DNA of 64,000 nt from Crambe crambe (lineage: Eukaryota > Porifera > Demospongiae > Poecilosclerida > Crambeidae), in assembly GCA_963924555.1 (NCBI GenBank), contig OZ004587.1, forward strand, positions 2,480,001 to 2,544,000, read 5' to 3'. Positions 10,765 through 37,705 of this stretch are shown here, in pieces; the first letter of the stretch is position 1; each line of letters starts with the position of its first letter. A program made the translations under genes and the position numbers. Under the pieces are notes generated by a model. It was not told the DNA's origin, did no database searches, and saw only the letters and a program-made list of their open reading frames with translations.

Positions 10765-12373
10765 AGTCTCGCTAGTCGACCCTTTACCATGCCAGTACCA
10801 AAGATATTCAGTGTCACCTGTGAGTAGATTTTTCTCCCTCCCACTGCTGTGTAGTAGTTGGTCATATCAGAGTAGAAAGATAATCCAAGTGACATCAGGT
10901 GGCTGTATGAATCGCTGCATTGTGTAATACAACTTCTGACATGTACGTATTCAGTGCACTGAGCATTGTGCCAACCACTTTGAATTTGAGAAATTTACAA
11001 ATTTTGCATGGATAACGTTTGCTCTACTCTGCCGTAAATTGCTGGTAGTTAAATCTGCCTTTCAATCACATACTGGTCTGGCAGCATATTCAGTAGTTTA
11101 CAATGTAAAATTCATTAGCATCCTCCATGCATCCCATGGACCATATTTGGAGTACCTGTAGTAGGCTATGAGTAAAGTTAATTTTATCCATAGTTGTCCT
11201 TACCACCTGATTACTGAGAAGAGGTTCCAGATCAAGAGAGACTGAATGCTTGAACGAATAACTAACTTTTCTTTAGCTCAAGCTTGATTATTATTTTGTT
11301 TGTTCACAGAAACTGCTATAGGTAAAAGTACAGACTACACTACATGGCCTTTTTATTTAGCATAGTTTTCCCACTTGTTTACCTTCAACTCCATTAAATA
11401 CCCAGGCATCTACACACTGAACAGCTGAAGAGTTGATATACGTAATTATGGTTCATGCAATGGAAAACACTATTAGAATACGAACCCTGGGGCTTGGGTT
11501 GCCAGTCAATGGCGTGTTTTGGTAGTCTGGGTAGTTTCTTCATTTTAGATACACCTGTATAGGTGGTAGTCTGGCGGCGCCGACCTTTTAGGCTTAGCTA
11601 CCTCATTTTTCTATGGCTAGACCGTGTTCGTTATGGCGTCTACAATCTATAGCTACGCATCACAAAATAGGAGATTAAGTTCCAGTGCCAGTGGTATATG
11701 TCAAGTATCTGGTTCTCTAGCTAGTATTTCTTTTTTTATCTTTCAATTGTGAACGTTCGAACAAAGCTAGCTATACCTGTTAGTCTCGTGAGCAAGCCTG
11801 TCCCAAAGAAAAGGTATCTTCATAAAGCGAATCTGGCATCCCCGGTTTTTGGCGCTCTCGAGTAAAATACCCTCCGGGATCTAGCTCCGGTTGTTAGGAG
11901 AAGACTCAAAAGTTCAACTGTTCCTTCTTACAGAAAGGAGTAAACATTTCTTCTTAAAACGGTAAATATAATAGCTAATGGCAAGCAAATGTACGTTCTA
12001 AGCTAGTGATATTCATCTGTGTAGCTAGCTTTAATATAGCTAGACCCATCATACATCATGGTCTCTTGCTGTCTTGGAGGATGGTGGGAAGGGCAAAATA
12101 GATTGAGCAGCTGTTTGGAGCCATGCATGCAACTTAATTTCTCCAGAGTTAGCATAAACTATAGGTAGCATCAAAGGCCAAGGACATTAAATTAGTTCGA
12201 TGTACTTCTCATAAGGAGGGTAAGCTTGAGACAGGGCAATATTACCATTCAGATAGTCCTCCAAGATGGCAACAAGAATAGTGAAGTAGGTGGGTTGAGA
12301 ACTAGTCTTGAGTATAGCTAGCTGACCCTTATCAATTAACCGGTTGGTAAGGGTCGGCTATGCGAGACTAGTT
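10765..12373. mobile_element. Second element with TAGTCTCGC ends (degenerate)
   Basis: TAGTCTCGC..GACCCTTTACCA at 10765 and TGGTAAGGGTCGG..GCGAGACTA ending at 12373 are inverted and resemble the ends of the 8218-10540 element. The interior contains repeat R2 (11722-12118) and an R1 fragment near 11290. No transposase ORF was seen. It could also be two neighbouring solo fragments. Confidence 0.45.
11722..12118. repeat. Dispersed repeat R2, copy 1
   Basis: The segment is highly similar to 60308-60770. Shared stretches include 'gttagtctcgtgagcaagcc', 'gggatctagctccgg' and 'gtctcttgctgtcttggagg'. A shorter relative is at about 57590-57720. It is non-coding. Confidence 0.65.
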
Positions 12374-13479
12374 GAGAGCCAAAACTACCATGTACCTATA
12401 GCTGATGTGTATCAGAGTGTGTGTGTTAGCTATTATAGGATAGCAGGTCAAATGTCATAAGACTGTATAAACTAAAAATCCTTCTTTCTCTTGTGTCAGC
12501 TAGGTTCTCAAAGCACTACACTGAGTTATACTAAATCTACACAAAAGAGAGAAGAATGTTTAGAAAATTCAAAGTTCATTTTATAATAATATTAAAGGAA
12601 TATTTTTCAAAATTCACTTTTGTTCTCTCTCTCTATACCTAATAATAATAATAATAAATATAGCTAGTGAGCTAAGATAGATGTGCTGACTCACTGGCTG
12701 GAGTTACCACAGTTCTATATATGGCTATCTGTTAGAGTATATACTATTATAGAGACTACGCTTTTACTAAAGTTCTCTAAGTACTCTACTACATAATAGC
12801 TGTTTATGTAAACACTACTACACTCTGTTGTAATCACTTCTAGTATATTCATAATTTCATGGTCATTGAAAATAGAATAATAGTATATTGATAAGAGAGA
12901 TAATGATGTAAGAACCTGGCTTTAGAATACTGCATATAACATGATGATGTAGTTTACCTCTATATTATAAGTATAGCTAGATATGACAAAAAAAACCAAG
13001 GTTGTGTTAATGAGAGACTGGGATTAGAAATAAATTTTCACTTTTTTAAGCTTTAGATTCAGACAAATTATAGCTACCTATAAGCCGACTTCTTAAGTCT
13101 TGACTTCTGCTAGCTATAGCTACAATAACAAGAAATCCTAATTCTGTTCATCAATAAAGTCCATGCTTTAAAAATCATTACTCATCCTATAAAAATAATC
13201 AAATGTTTTTTTTAGTCTAACAAAATGTAGAGTGATGTGTACGTATGCACATCACAGTATAAGTGAACAAATAAGTATGAAGTTGAGATTCTGGAAGAAT
13301 AAGTTGAATCTCGGGGCACTGTAACATGACACACAAGGTGATGTGCACATTCGACTTCATCTTTCCATAAACTCAACTTCATCTTTGTTCCTTTACTTTT
13401 TTTAGCCATGCATCACTTTGTAGATGATATTCAAAGACATACTAACTCATATTTTTTTGTTTTGTTTTGTTATGTGCAG
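12374..13479. other. Intergenic DNA upstream of gene A
   Basis: AT-rich, with a (TAA)n run at about 12642-12658 and no gene seen. The last 40 bases form a T-rich tract ending in TGTGCAG, the acceptor of gene A's first coding exon. At least one upstream 5' UTR exon is therefore implied, but it was not located. Confidence 0.45.
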
Positions 13480-13497
13480 TGCAAAACTTTATAGAAA

Positions 13498-20583
<7,086 letters not shown>

Positions 20584-22795
20584 TTACAGTCTGGGAAATC
20601 AGGAATTAAAGACAGGAGAAAAATAATTACAACAAACTAGCTATAGACTAAACTCCATTGCATTAATTTTGTTACAGCTACATGTCCATTTTAAGTTATA
20701 CTTGTAGCTGATAAGCAGTTTTCATCATTGATTGTCTCACTATAATATATAACAATATGTAATGAGTTACCCTTTACCTATTGGCCTTATCCTCATCACC
20801 GGAGTGCTGACAGTGATTGATTCAGGCTGACGGTCAATCACCTATTTGTTATGAAAACTCTGATCCTTTGTAAACAATTATCAGTTCCTATAATGAAAAC
20901 TCTGTGCGTAAATGTGACAGGAAATAGCTACAGAGACTATAAACACCATAGCTAATAGCAAGGGGTGCTGTATCATGACACGAGAAGACAAATCTGGACC
21001 TAGCTACTGATACCCATGCATGTAAGTTTAATGTTCAATTTCAATTTTTTTTTCAGACTCAGAGGTCAATGTTTCACTTTAATGACCCACACTACAAATA
21101 GCTAGCTACGTACAAGAACTGTCAGCCTTGGGCAAATAACCTTAGTATTAGCATATAGAAAACTGCACTCTTTATAAAGTTAGTGGTTAGCTAGTTGGTA
21201 TTAAAATGATAAAGGACTAAAGTTAGCATACCCCGCAGCATGACGCTGTGCCCTAATAATGATGAATAAGATGGCGTCATTACTCAGTTCAGTTTACTGT
21301 TTGAGGGTGTATGATCTTTCCCCCAAATTTCTTTCCCCAAGTGTATTAGCTAGCAATATTGACAACTGTAGCTTCTTTCCCAAGGTGTAGCTACTAAATA
21401 AATTTCTTGTTGGGAATACCATTATTTTTAAGGGCTATAGCTAGAATGGAATAGAATCTTGGCCAAATTTTGAGCATATATATCTCTGCAGGAGCCTAGT
21501 TCTACAACAGACCTAATATTGGCCAAAGATAACAGTTCATTGTTTGGGTGAGCTGACTCTCAGGTCGGGCAGCTGCATAGCTATCTTATAGGAACCTAGC
21601 TTTAATGTTTACAACAAAGTGCCTAGAACTGATAAGCTCCAAATTTTTGTGTTTCTTTGCTGTTGAAGTATGAAGTTAAGCACAGCATACTGCTGTGCAC
21701 ATTGTAATCGCAATAGGCAAGCTTGATTTCTTGTTAATAGCTAACGCTGAAGTAAAGACAAGCATTCGATTCACTTTAGCTACTAGTTATTATTAATTTT
21801 CTTATAAGTTACTCAGCAAATGAAAATAATGTTCAGTTATTGATAATTATTATTGTTTAAGCTAATAGAATTTTCAAAATACTCCATAGATTAGTTATTA
21901 ACAGTTTTCTATAGCTTTGACAAACTTTAGCCTATCAAGTAAAAAAATGCACTTAGCTAATTTTGATTAGCTATGTAGGGAAGGTAGCTATTAGAGCTTG
22001 AATACCCACATTTCTCTCTTCTGAACAGTGACTACTCAGTATATAGCTAATACACAATAATACGTAAGTTCTTACCAGCTGTATCTACTAAATTAAATAC
22101 TCTGGTAAACTTAAAAATTGGATACTGATTCATAATTACAAGGAAGCAAGCCACTTTCATTATTATTTTTTCCTCTTTGGTCTTTCTCTCTTCTTTTTCA
22201 TCTCCATCAATAATTGTACCATTAATGCACAATGCTATGAGAGCTGTAATTGACAATGCATATGTACCTGTTAGCTTGTGTGATTCTAAGGTAAGGCAGG
22301 GCAATTACGAGGGTGGGGCAATTCTGATACTATAAAAAATAATGGTATTCCAGTCAGTCTAGTCGGAGAAATAAAAAATGAGCCCCACCTCAGTGCCTCA
22401 GGCATGGTACTGTTACTACTGTATGAATGAGCAGTCATGCAGACTCAACTTCATGACTTCTGTCACCCACTACTACTTGCAGCTAACACATTCTCCAGCA
22501 AAAATTCAGTTATCCTATGGAACACTGTAAAAATGAAAGTGTGTACTGCACACTAAATTGTCCCAATACACACACCAAAAACAAAACAGTGTATGTATTG
22601 GGACAAAATGGTGTGCAGTAAACACTTGTTTTTACAGTGAACCTTTATGGAGAGAAATCACATCAAATCACGAAATTTTTTGACCTTGACAAAACTTCAA
22701 TTCACACTATCTTTTTATTGCATGGACTGAACTCATTACAATCATGGAGGAAAGAAATACAAACTGTCACGTCTTTTGTGTTGTTTTGTGTGCAG
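20584..22795. other. Gene A to gene B intergenic region (duplicated flank)
   Basis: The region is collinear with 50672-52909 (after gene C) and 61919-64000 (after relic E), so kinase 3' end plus next-gene promoter were duplicated together. It contains a CACTGTAAAA MITE at 22523-22639. The last stretch (about 22640-22795), conserved with gene D, probably holds the promoter and 5' leader of gene B. Confidence 0.6.
22523..22639. mobile_element. CACTGTAAAA-type MITE, copy 2
   Basis: Nearly identical to 2966-3085, with ends CACTGTAAAAA and TTTTTACAGTG. The flanks are AA and AA rather than TA. Confidence 0.7.
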
Positions 22796-22815
22796 TGCAA
22801 AACTTCTCCAAGAAA

Positions 22816-28854
<6,039 letters not shown>

Positions 28855-28900
28855 CTAGCTATCGCAAGCTCTTCCTGATTCTAATGCATCATCCTAAATG

Positions 28901-28906
28901 AATAAA
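28901..28906 (+). terminator. Polyadenylation signal AATAAA of gene B
   Basis: Canonical AATAAA 47 nt after the gene B stop codon. The cleavage site was not determined. Confidence 0.5.
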
Positions 28907-30093
28907 ATCAACTAATTACGTAGATGTAGCCATTAATATTTTTATACTGGTCCAGGACATGGCTCTTTAGTTAACTAATGTGACACTCTGTAGTGTACAT
29001 ATACGATCACAATAGCTAGCCTTGTTTCCTTCAACATTTGATAAAGTCTCTCTTCCTGTCAGTCCTAACATCATCATAAGACATTTCACATCATATCACA
29101 TGGTAGCCAGTACCATTCATTCTGCTCTTCCTTATTGCAGTTGTTTATTGCATCTCTAATAGTTTCTCATCGGTAAAGATGGATTCTTTTCAGATCCCCA
29201 CATTTCTCCACAATTACGTATAGCTAGTGTTATAGCCTTTATAAGCTATATAGCTAATTGCATTCAGTGCACCAATTAACGGACCAACAAGTGATGGACT
29301 GATTTTGGAAAATCCACCCATTAGCATGTAGCTACGTACTCAATTCATTCTGAAATGGGTTTCTACTACAGCCAGTTCATTTTAAAACTACTTCTCCCTG
29401 TACAAGTGATCACAAAAATGAAATGGTTCGATCAGTATTGATTACATGGCTTGGTTTGATATGATACTGCAGTTCTATGTAATCCAATAGCTATAGTGGA
29501 CTAACTAAAATATCATCAGTGAAGCTAGAGAATTAATACGTAATAGCTGCCCTAGTATAGTACTTCCTCTCAAACTGTGTGTAGCTACTTTCTTTTCCTG
29601 CTGAATGAAAAAATAGTACATCAGAGCCCAGGGGTGTATCCACAGAATTTTGAATGGCCCGGTGTGCCTGTGTGTGGGATTGCCATGCCCACTTTATCCT
29701 TCACCCATGATGTATTATTCTGGTATCTAGCGATTCAAGCTCAATACATGTCTGCATGAAGTATTCATATGATAAGTACATGATTCATATATGAATCTAG
29801 TTATACGTACGTAGCTATTCAGTATAGAAATGGCCAATCAAATTTCAGATCAAATTTTTATAATGACCAATCATTTTATTTAGCTTTAGCTCTGGAGCTA
29901 AATTATAATGTTGCACATTATAATATCAACATTCCTGGGATGGAAGCCTATAACTACTTAGCTACTTGCAAAGCATGAATAATTATTCCATGAATAGCTA
30001 CATATATATATATATATATACATTAACTCTGGTTCTTTTCAAGTCCATAAAGAATTGTAACTAGCTAGCTAACTGCACAGCGACTATACAACA
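28907..30093. other. Gene B to gene C intergenic region
   Basis: No gene was recognised. Part of it (about 29280-29600) resembles the intron before the DFG exon and the sequence after it in genes A and C ('gtgatggactgattttgg', 'tacttcctctcaaactgtgt'), so it is a decayed kinase-intron fragment without the exon. A (TA)n run lies at about 30002-30020. Confidence 0.45.
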
Positions 30094-30164
30094 ATGCTAG
30101 GAGCACTACTTGGTGTGGGTGTGATCTTCTATTGTCTGCACTGCACCACAGCACAATCCACTGG
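30094..30164 (+). CDS. Gene C exon 1: signal peptide
   Basis: The ATG at 30094 opens [18 protein letters not shown], a clear leader, with GTGAGA after 30164, phase 2. The leader is unlike those of the Ig genes. Any 5' UTR is undefined. Confidence 0.7.
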
Positions 30165-33100
30165 GTGAGAATTAATGTTAGTTAGCTAAGTGTCAGTGAC
30201 ACAACTATCATGACTTCTTTTTTATTTATTTTTTTTTTTCATACAGGGTATGCTATATGACTCAACCCTACAGAATTTCAAGGATTGGCTACTCTAACCG
30301 TGTCACATACTATTCATACAGCTGTGGCTTTTGGGGGTGGGGCAGATGTGGAGGGTATATATGTAGCTAGATAGGTTAGACTACGATGCTTCAATAAGGC
30401 CTTTGCCATCCACAGATCAAGAAATACGCGTATTTCCAGTGTATCTTACCAGACTCTGTATCGATTTATTTTCGACTGCTGCTCAGGCTACCGTCAAATC
30501 AATAGTCTCCGAGCATGCCAAGGTACTTTATTTATGAATAAGTTGATACATAGCCAGAGCTAGCAGAGGGAAGATTCATATTTTTTTAATGTAATTTATT
30601 TCACTGCTTCGGCGCCGAAGTGCCGAGACGCTATATTACAGGGATTTTCAGGTTGGTTGACACAAAATTTGCCGACTGTGCAGAATTAAATTCGTGCTCA
30701 CAAAATTTAAGATCATTGTATTTATATGACAGTATTATTGTGCTCGCTTGAATTTATCTTGCACATGTGCAAATTCTACCGGTCAACCAACCTGAAAACC
30801 CCTGTATGGCACGCGCAAATAGTTATAATTATGCATGCGCATGACCTTGACCTCAAGCATGCGCACAAGTAGTAGTGAGAACTACTAAGTGGCTAACAGC
30901 AGTAGAAAGCTCAGCAGTACAAAGTCAAGTTAAAGTCACAAGTAGGCTAAAAGTCCTGAAAAAGCTGCACGCAAAATAAAATTGGAGGGGAGCGCATTAT
31001 TCTATAATTAAAACATCAATGTTTAAATCAATGTATTATAAAAGTGAGCTAGCTTTTATGGTGGTCATAGCTACGTAGCTATAGCTTGTTTTCTTGGCAC
31101 TCTTTAATATGATACTTGCAAAATAAATCAGTGACAACCAAATAATATAATTATAGTGCAATAACTATATCTAAGTCTAACTACGTACTATGTGCCAAGC
31201 TAGGTGTCCAGTCTTTTTAATGACTATCTTGTTATGGAATGCATATAAGCTCATACACTGTAGTTAAGTTAATTACTACATAGCTAGCTATAATATGCAA
31301 TAGCTAAGACCAAAAAATAAAGTAACAACTATATTAGCTATCAGTGCTAAGGTAAACTTTGTGTTTGTTTTTTGTTGTTTTTTTTGTTGTTATTTTTTTC
31401 AGAAATAGATGAATGTGCTGATAACACAGATGGGTGTCAGCATAGTTGCAGCAACACACCTGGTTCCTTTACTTGTTCATGCCGTGAAGGGTACACGCTG
31501 AACAGTGATCGTCGCACATGTGGAGGTTGGCATGAAAATTATTGAGGCTTAATTTAATTTTCGGAACAATTGTATACGTACCTGAGTCACATGTATCAAC
31601 ACTAAAGAAACCACATAGCTAATGATGACACTATTTGATATGCAGATTTAAATGAGTGTCGTGCTGGTACAAGTTTATGTGAGCAATATTGCATAAACAG
31701 TGTTGGCTCTTATAGATGTTCATGCAATGCTGGTTACACTCTATCCAGTAATGGCTTCAGCTGCGCAAGTAAGTACGGTGGATATTCATTGGTTACATGA
31801 ATCATATGTCATAGTTCTTAGTAATAATGAATTCTTGATTCGTAACAATATTCATGGCATTAACTAGGTCTCTTTGCATGCATATTATAGATACAGATGA
31901 GTGCAGGTTGAACACTGATGGATGTGCCCACAACTGCCAGGACACACCAGGCTCCTATACTTGCAGCTGTCGAGCAGGATACACCCTGAATTCTGATGGT
32001 CACACATGTAGGGGTAAGTCATGCTATGCCCTCTGACTGACTAAAGAAGAAAAAATATAGCTATATATTTTTGGTTCTGATCACCATCTAAGAAGACCAT
32101 GCAAAGATAGTTAAGTGTCCAGCTTGATACTTTGCAGGCATGCATATAAAATTATATAAAAAAATAGGAGATTACTATCCTGGCATGAAATTTGTAGGAA
32201 ACTTGATAAGGAAATTCATAGGATACAGAAGGGCATATAGCTATGTTTCCTATTTAAAATGTCATAAAATATGCCATGCCCTTGCTTATTCTACAAAAAA
32301 TGCATTGTGTTTCCTTCAATTTTCTCTGGAAACACGGGATATCTGTAGTAGTTAAGTCTAAAAGTCAGAGTAAAATGCATGGGTTTGGCAGTCATCCAAG
32401 CATGTGGCTTTTTAGCTATATATCTTCTAGCTACGTACGTATAGCTACAAACTGTGAAAATTCGAATAACTATATATATAATAGCTAATTGTGTAACAGT
32501 ATCAGCACATCGATCTATAGTTTGCCTGACTTTCAAGAAGAAACCGATATTATGTGTACTCTATTCTGCATCATTCACAGATATTGACAAATGTTCCACA
32601 AGGGCTCATTTTTGTGCCCAGATTTGCTTCGAAAAAAAACTGTTAACTGAACTCAAACTGCGAACCTTTATATAGAATAACTCTTACGCCAAAAAAGGGG
32701 GGTTCGAACGAACTATATACTAGATCCGCCACTGTGTTCTAAATCTATGTCAGTCTGACTGACTAAACAAGAAAAATAATTCCCTTCTGATCACCATCTA
32801 AGAAGACTGACAAATAAGATATGTCCAGATTTTTCTGGATAGCTACTTTCCAAGCAATTTTTTTCTAGCTATAATTAGCTACCAACTGTGAAAATTCAAT
32901 AGCTATAATAATTATGTGTATTAATAGCAGCACATTGATCTAGTTTGCCTGCATGATTTTTAAAAGAAATGGATCTGAACTATGTGTACTCTATTCTGTA
33001 TTATTTACAGAAAATAACGAATGTTCCATGGGGGCTCATTCTTGTGACCAGATTTGCCGAAACACAGCAGGGAGTTACACATGTGGCTGCAACACTGGAT

Positions 33101-36100
33101 ACACTTTGGACAGGGATGGACGCACATGCAATGGTAAGATCAAGAACTAAACCAATTCTTCAGTTTACCCATTTAATTTTTACCTTTGTAGAAAATAATG
33201 AGTGCAGCTCAAGTTCCACTAATAACTGCCAGCAAATTTGTGTCAATACTCCTGGCTCTTACAACTGCCAATGTAGGACTGGATATAGGTTAAACCGTGA
33301 TGGAAGAACTTGTGCAGGTATGAGTATTATAGAAAGTGATATTTAAGTGATTTACTTTTCTAAATAGAAATAAATGAATGTTCAGAAAGCTCCCATCGCT
33401 GTGAACATAGCTGCATTAATACAGTAGGTTCCTACATATGTTCCTGCCGTGCTGGTTACACCCTCTCCAGCAATCGTTTCAGCTGCATCGGTAAGAGAGT
33501 GAATTTGAATTAAGTAGGCTGCATAAATGCTTCTTATCAAACCTGTAGCCAGGATCTCTTGAGGGGAGGACTCAGGTTCTTGTATCTAAATATGGGACCT
33601 GGAGTTTAGGATGATTATGTTGCAGCTGTCATCTATAGCTTCTTGATTTAGTGCCTTACAGTGGTATATTTAACCTGTGTAGTTAAATAATGTGGACCTC
33701 ATAGAAAGTGGGAGGGTTCCCTAGAACTCAGAGAACCTCGCCTCTGTGGGCCTGCTTAATAATTATGTAGTTTCACTGCCTCTTACAAAATAATTGCTTC
33801 TTTATGATTCTGGACAGGGCTCATGAATGACTTAAAATGTTACTTTGTATAGTGTTTGCTATAGAATTGTGTACACTTCTTTTCAGATATTGATGAGTGT
33901 GCAGCAGGCACTGACTTCTGTGCCCAGGGATGCCTGAACATACCTGGCTCCTACACTTGCTCATGCAGAATGGGATACACTTTAAACTCCGATGGGTATA
34001 ATTGCATTGGTAAGAGATTGATTAGAATTTAACTGTTTGACATGTACAAGATTGCCACCCAAATTTTAGTGCTAGAGCTACAAAAACAATGCCATTCAGT
34101 GTACAACTACACTCTTGAGTGTTACATTTGTGTTGGTGTCATTCTCACACACATCAATTGGGGTGCTACTACGTATCATACTCTTTTGATTTCTTGTATG
34201 CTGGTTCATAGTTGCATATTTTCTTTGGTCAGTATTTTACTTACATAGATATTAATGAATGTGTGATGGGGACTGATACATGTGAACAGAACTGCCACAA
34301 CACAGTTGGAAACTACACATGTAGTTGCAATGCAGGATACACTCTCAACAGTGATGGATGCACATGTGATGGTATGTATGCTCACTTATTATACATACAC
34401 GTTATTGTGTAAGTTTAAATTCTGAATTTTGTAGACAATAATGAGTGCAGCTCACCATCTACTAATGCCTGCCAGCATAATTGTGTCAACACTCGTGGAT
34501 CTTATACGTGTCAGTGTAGAACTGGATTCAGGCTGAATGCTAATGGAAGGAATTGCATAGGTTGAGATTAGAATGCATACACTTCTATAATGTACATAAT
34601 TAAATCATCTCTATTATCCTTCTCTGTTCAGAGGTGCATGAGTGTAATGAAGATGCAGATCTCTGTGAGCAAACTTGCACCAATACACATGGTTCTTATA
34701 TTTGCTCTTGCAACCCTGGCTACACTCTCTCAAGCAATGGATTCACCTGCAGCAGTAAGGAACATTATATAATTATATTTCTCCATACATTATACTATAT
34801 TATCATTCTTGTTAGATATTAATGAGTGCGCAGAAGGTACAGGTATGTGTGCCCAGATCTGCCATGATACACCAGGCTCTTATACCTGCAGTTGTCGACC
34901 TGGATACACATTGAGTTTGAATAACAGAAGCTGCAATGGTGTGTACATATGTGTCAACATTAGTATTAATATTAGGACAATATGCAACATTTGACAGCGA
35001 GTGAGGAAACAAGTATTCTTTAGTGCTTCAACTCTTTAGAAGATTTTGTTTATAATGTAACAAAGTACTTAGATAAGCCTAGAGCCTCTACAACTACTAC
35101 TATAGCAATTTGCAGCATTTGACAATGAGCAAGTGAGCAATCAAAGTACGTACATAGCTGCTGCTCCAGTGCTTGATATTGCTGTGATAGATAAGAATTA
35201 TGTTAGTGGTGGTTCCAACCTGGAAGCCAGAGGAGTAGCTACCATTAAGGCAACTGTGGTACTTGCCCTAGTAAAATTTAATGGAAATAAAGCTGTTTAG
35301 TATGGGTGTAGTCAGCTGGTAGGTCAAATTAATTTTTTGGCTTACCACAAGCACTTAGATAAGCCAAGCACTTACAATCCACTTAGAAAAGCCTAACTCC
35401 CTGACAAGGCTGTAGAAAACAATCTAGCTGGATTACGTACAATTGGAGCATACACACGCAGTGCTACTACGTAATTCGGGACACATACTACTTATGTACA
35501 TATTAAGCCTGTGGTATTTTGGAGTGTAGACATAGATATATTATATTTACAATTTCAATGAGTCATGACCTGAGAGTCAGCTCGCTCACTCGATGAATTA
35601 TTATGATAACACTTGAGAAAAGGGGTCTTATCTTGCAAAACATTAAGCTTGTGATTTATTTGATTTTTCACACCATCAAAAATTCTAGACTGAGAGTTTT
35701 AAAATGATAAGAACCTACCAATAACTTCGTTTTAAATTGTGCTCAATAACTGAAGACCCCTTTCGCATATTACTATTTCATGCCTTGCTTGTTTATGTAT
35801 TGACTTTTGTAGATATTAATGAATGTACTATTGGAACTGATTCATGTAATCAGAACTGTCGTAACACTGATGGCAGTTATACATGCAGCTGCAACACTGG
35901 ATACATTCTCAGCAGCGATGGACGCTCATGTTATGGTATGCTTAATAAATTTCATAAGCAATCTCTTAGCTAGAGTCTACTAATTTTAACTACAAACTGT
36001 GCATCATGTGAACACAAAATTTAAATCAAAGCGATGTAGCTAGCACCTTTAAAACATATGCATAGCTAATAATACTTTTGATTCCTGCATGCAGATAACA

Positions 36101-37666
36101 ATGAATGCACTTCTTCTAATGCCTGCCAGCATCTTTGTGTTAATACTCCTGAGTCCAACATGTGCCAATGTAATACTGGATATAGGCTGAATGGAGATGG
36201 AAGGACTTGTACAGGTATTATCGATATAATAATAGCGCTAAATTGCAGCTGAAATTCTATATTTATTAGAGATACAAGAGTGTTCAGATGGTTCCCACAA
36301 TTGTGAGCACAACTGCAGGAATACAGCCGGGTCTTTTGTCTGTTCCTGCTTCCCTGGCTACACACTTGCTGCTAATGGATTTAGTTGCACTAGTATGTAT
36401 GACTATTAAAGGATTTCAGGTCTTGTACAAAATTAATGTGTTGCAGCTATGTAGTAAGATTGCCACATTATGGGACTCAAGTTTCATACATAAACAAATC
36501 AATACCTTACAGTCCATGGCTGATTAGGCTTTTACTTTTGATGCACTAGCTAGTTGAAATCATGTTTATTGTAAGTGGCTATAATACATAGGCAGTAGAA
36601 CACAATATTTTTGGAAATAGGTTAATTCAGTGGCTATCAATCAGGAGTTCTAGAGAATTTAGAGCTTCAGTGGTCTTGAGGATTACATTTCAATTTCAGG
36701 CCCGACCAATCAAATCTTGCTTCCAATACCTCTCTAATAGCTACTCAATGGTGGGTGAATGAAACTTCTTTTTATTTCAGATAATGATGAATGTACCCTT
36801 GGCACTGATGCATGTACCCACAACTGTCAGGACACTCCAGGCTCATACACTTGCAGTTGTCGATCAGGATATATTTTGAATGCTGATGGACGAACATGCA
36901 ATGGTCAAGAAGATACTTAATGCATAATATTATATTTTTATATTGTTTTGCTTAATTGCAGATTTAGATGAATGCTCTCTGGGAACAGACAGATGCAGTC
37001 AAAGCTGTAATAATACCATTGGCAGTTATACATGCAGCTGCAATACTGGATACACCCTCAACAGTGATGGATACACCTGTGATGGTGAGATCACGAAAAA
37101 GGATAACTGTTCAAATATAATGTATATGCATGCCTCTCATTTTCTCCCTGCATGCAGACATCAATGAGTGCAGTTCAGACTCTACCAATGGCTGCCAACA
37201 TTCCTGTGTCAACATTCCTGGATCTTACACATGCCAGTGTAATAATGGCTTTAGGTTGAATAATGATGGACTAACTTGTACAGGTATAAGAAAGTCAATT
37301 ATTATGGCCCAAGTGGAATTAACTTCCAAATAATAGATACACGTACTGTATGGGGACCCAGTATTTTTCAAGGTTGTCCTTATAATGTTCAATACACCCA
37401 GATGATAAAATAAGATCCACAAAACTGAGTTCTTCCTTAAACATGTGCACAACCAATAATATATGTAACATAAACGATGTGTGTGTTATTACATGCTTCT
37501 TTGATTTTATGGTAAAGGGTCATAATGCATGCAGCTATTGTGATTGTAGCTGGGAAAGAAAGGATCATCAACATGCATAATGATGTGCAGTCCAAAATGA
37601 TTCATTAGGTATCCATTATGTCAATGAACCAATGAGGTCACAGGAAAGATTGTGCTTTGACAATAC

Positions 37667-37705
<39 letters not shown>

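Noticed and set aside
32581..32675. Counting the exon-like segment as a 29th EGF domain
   Set aside because: It lacks the last four cysteines and a donor and reaches a stop.
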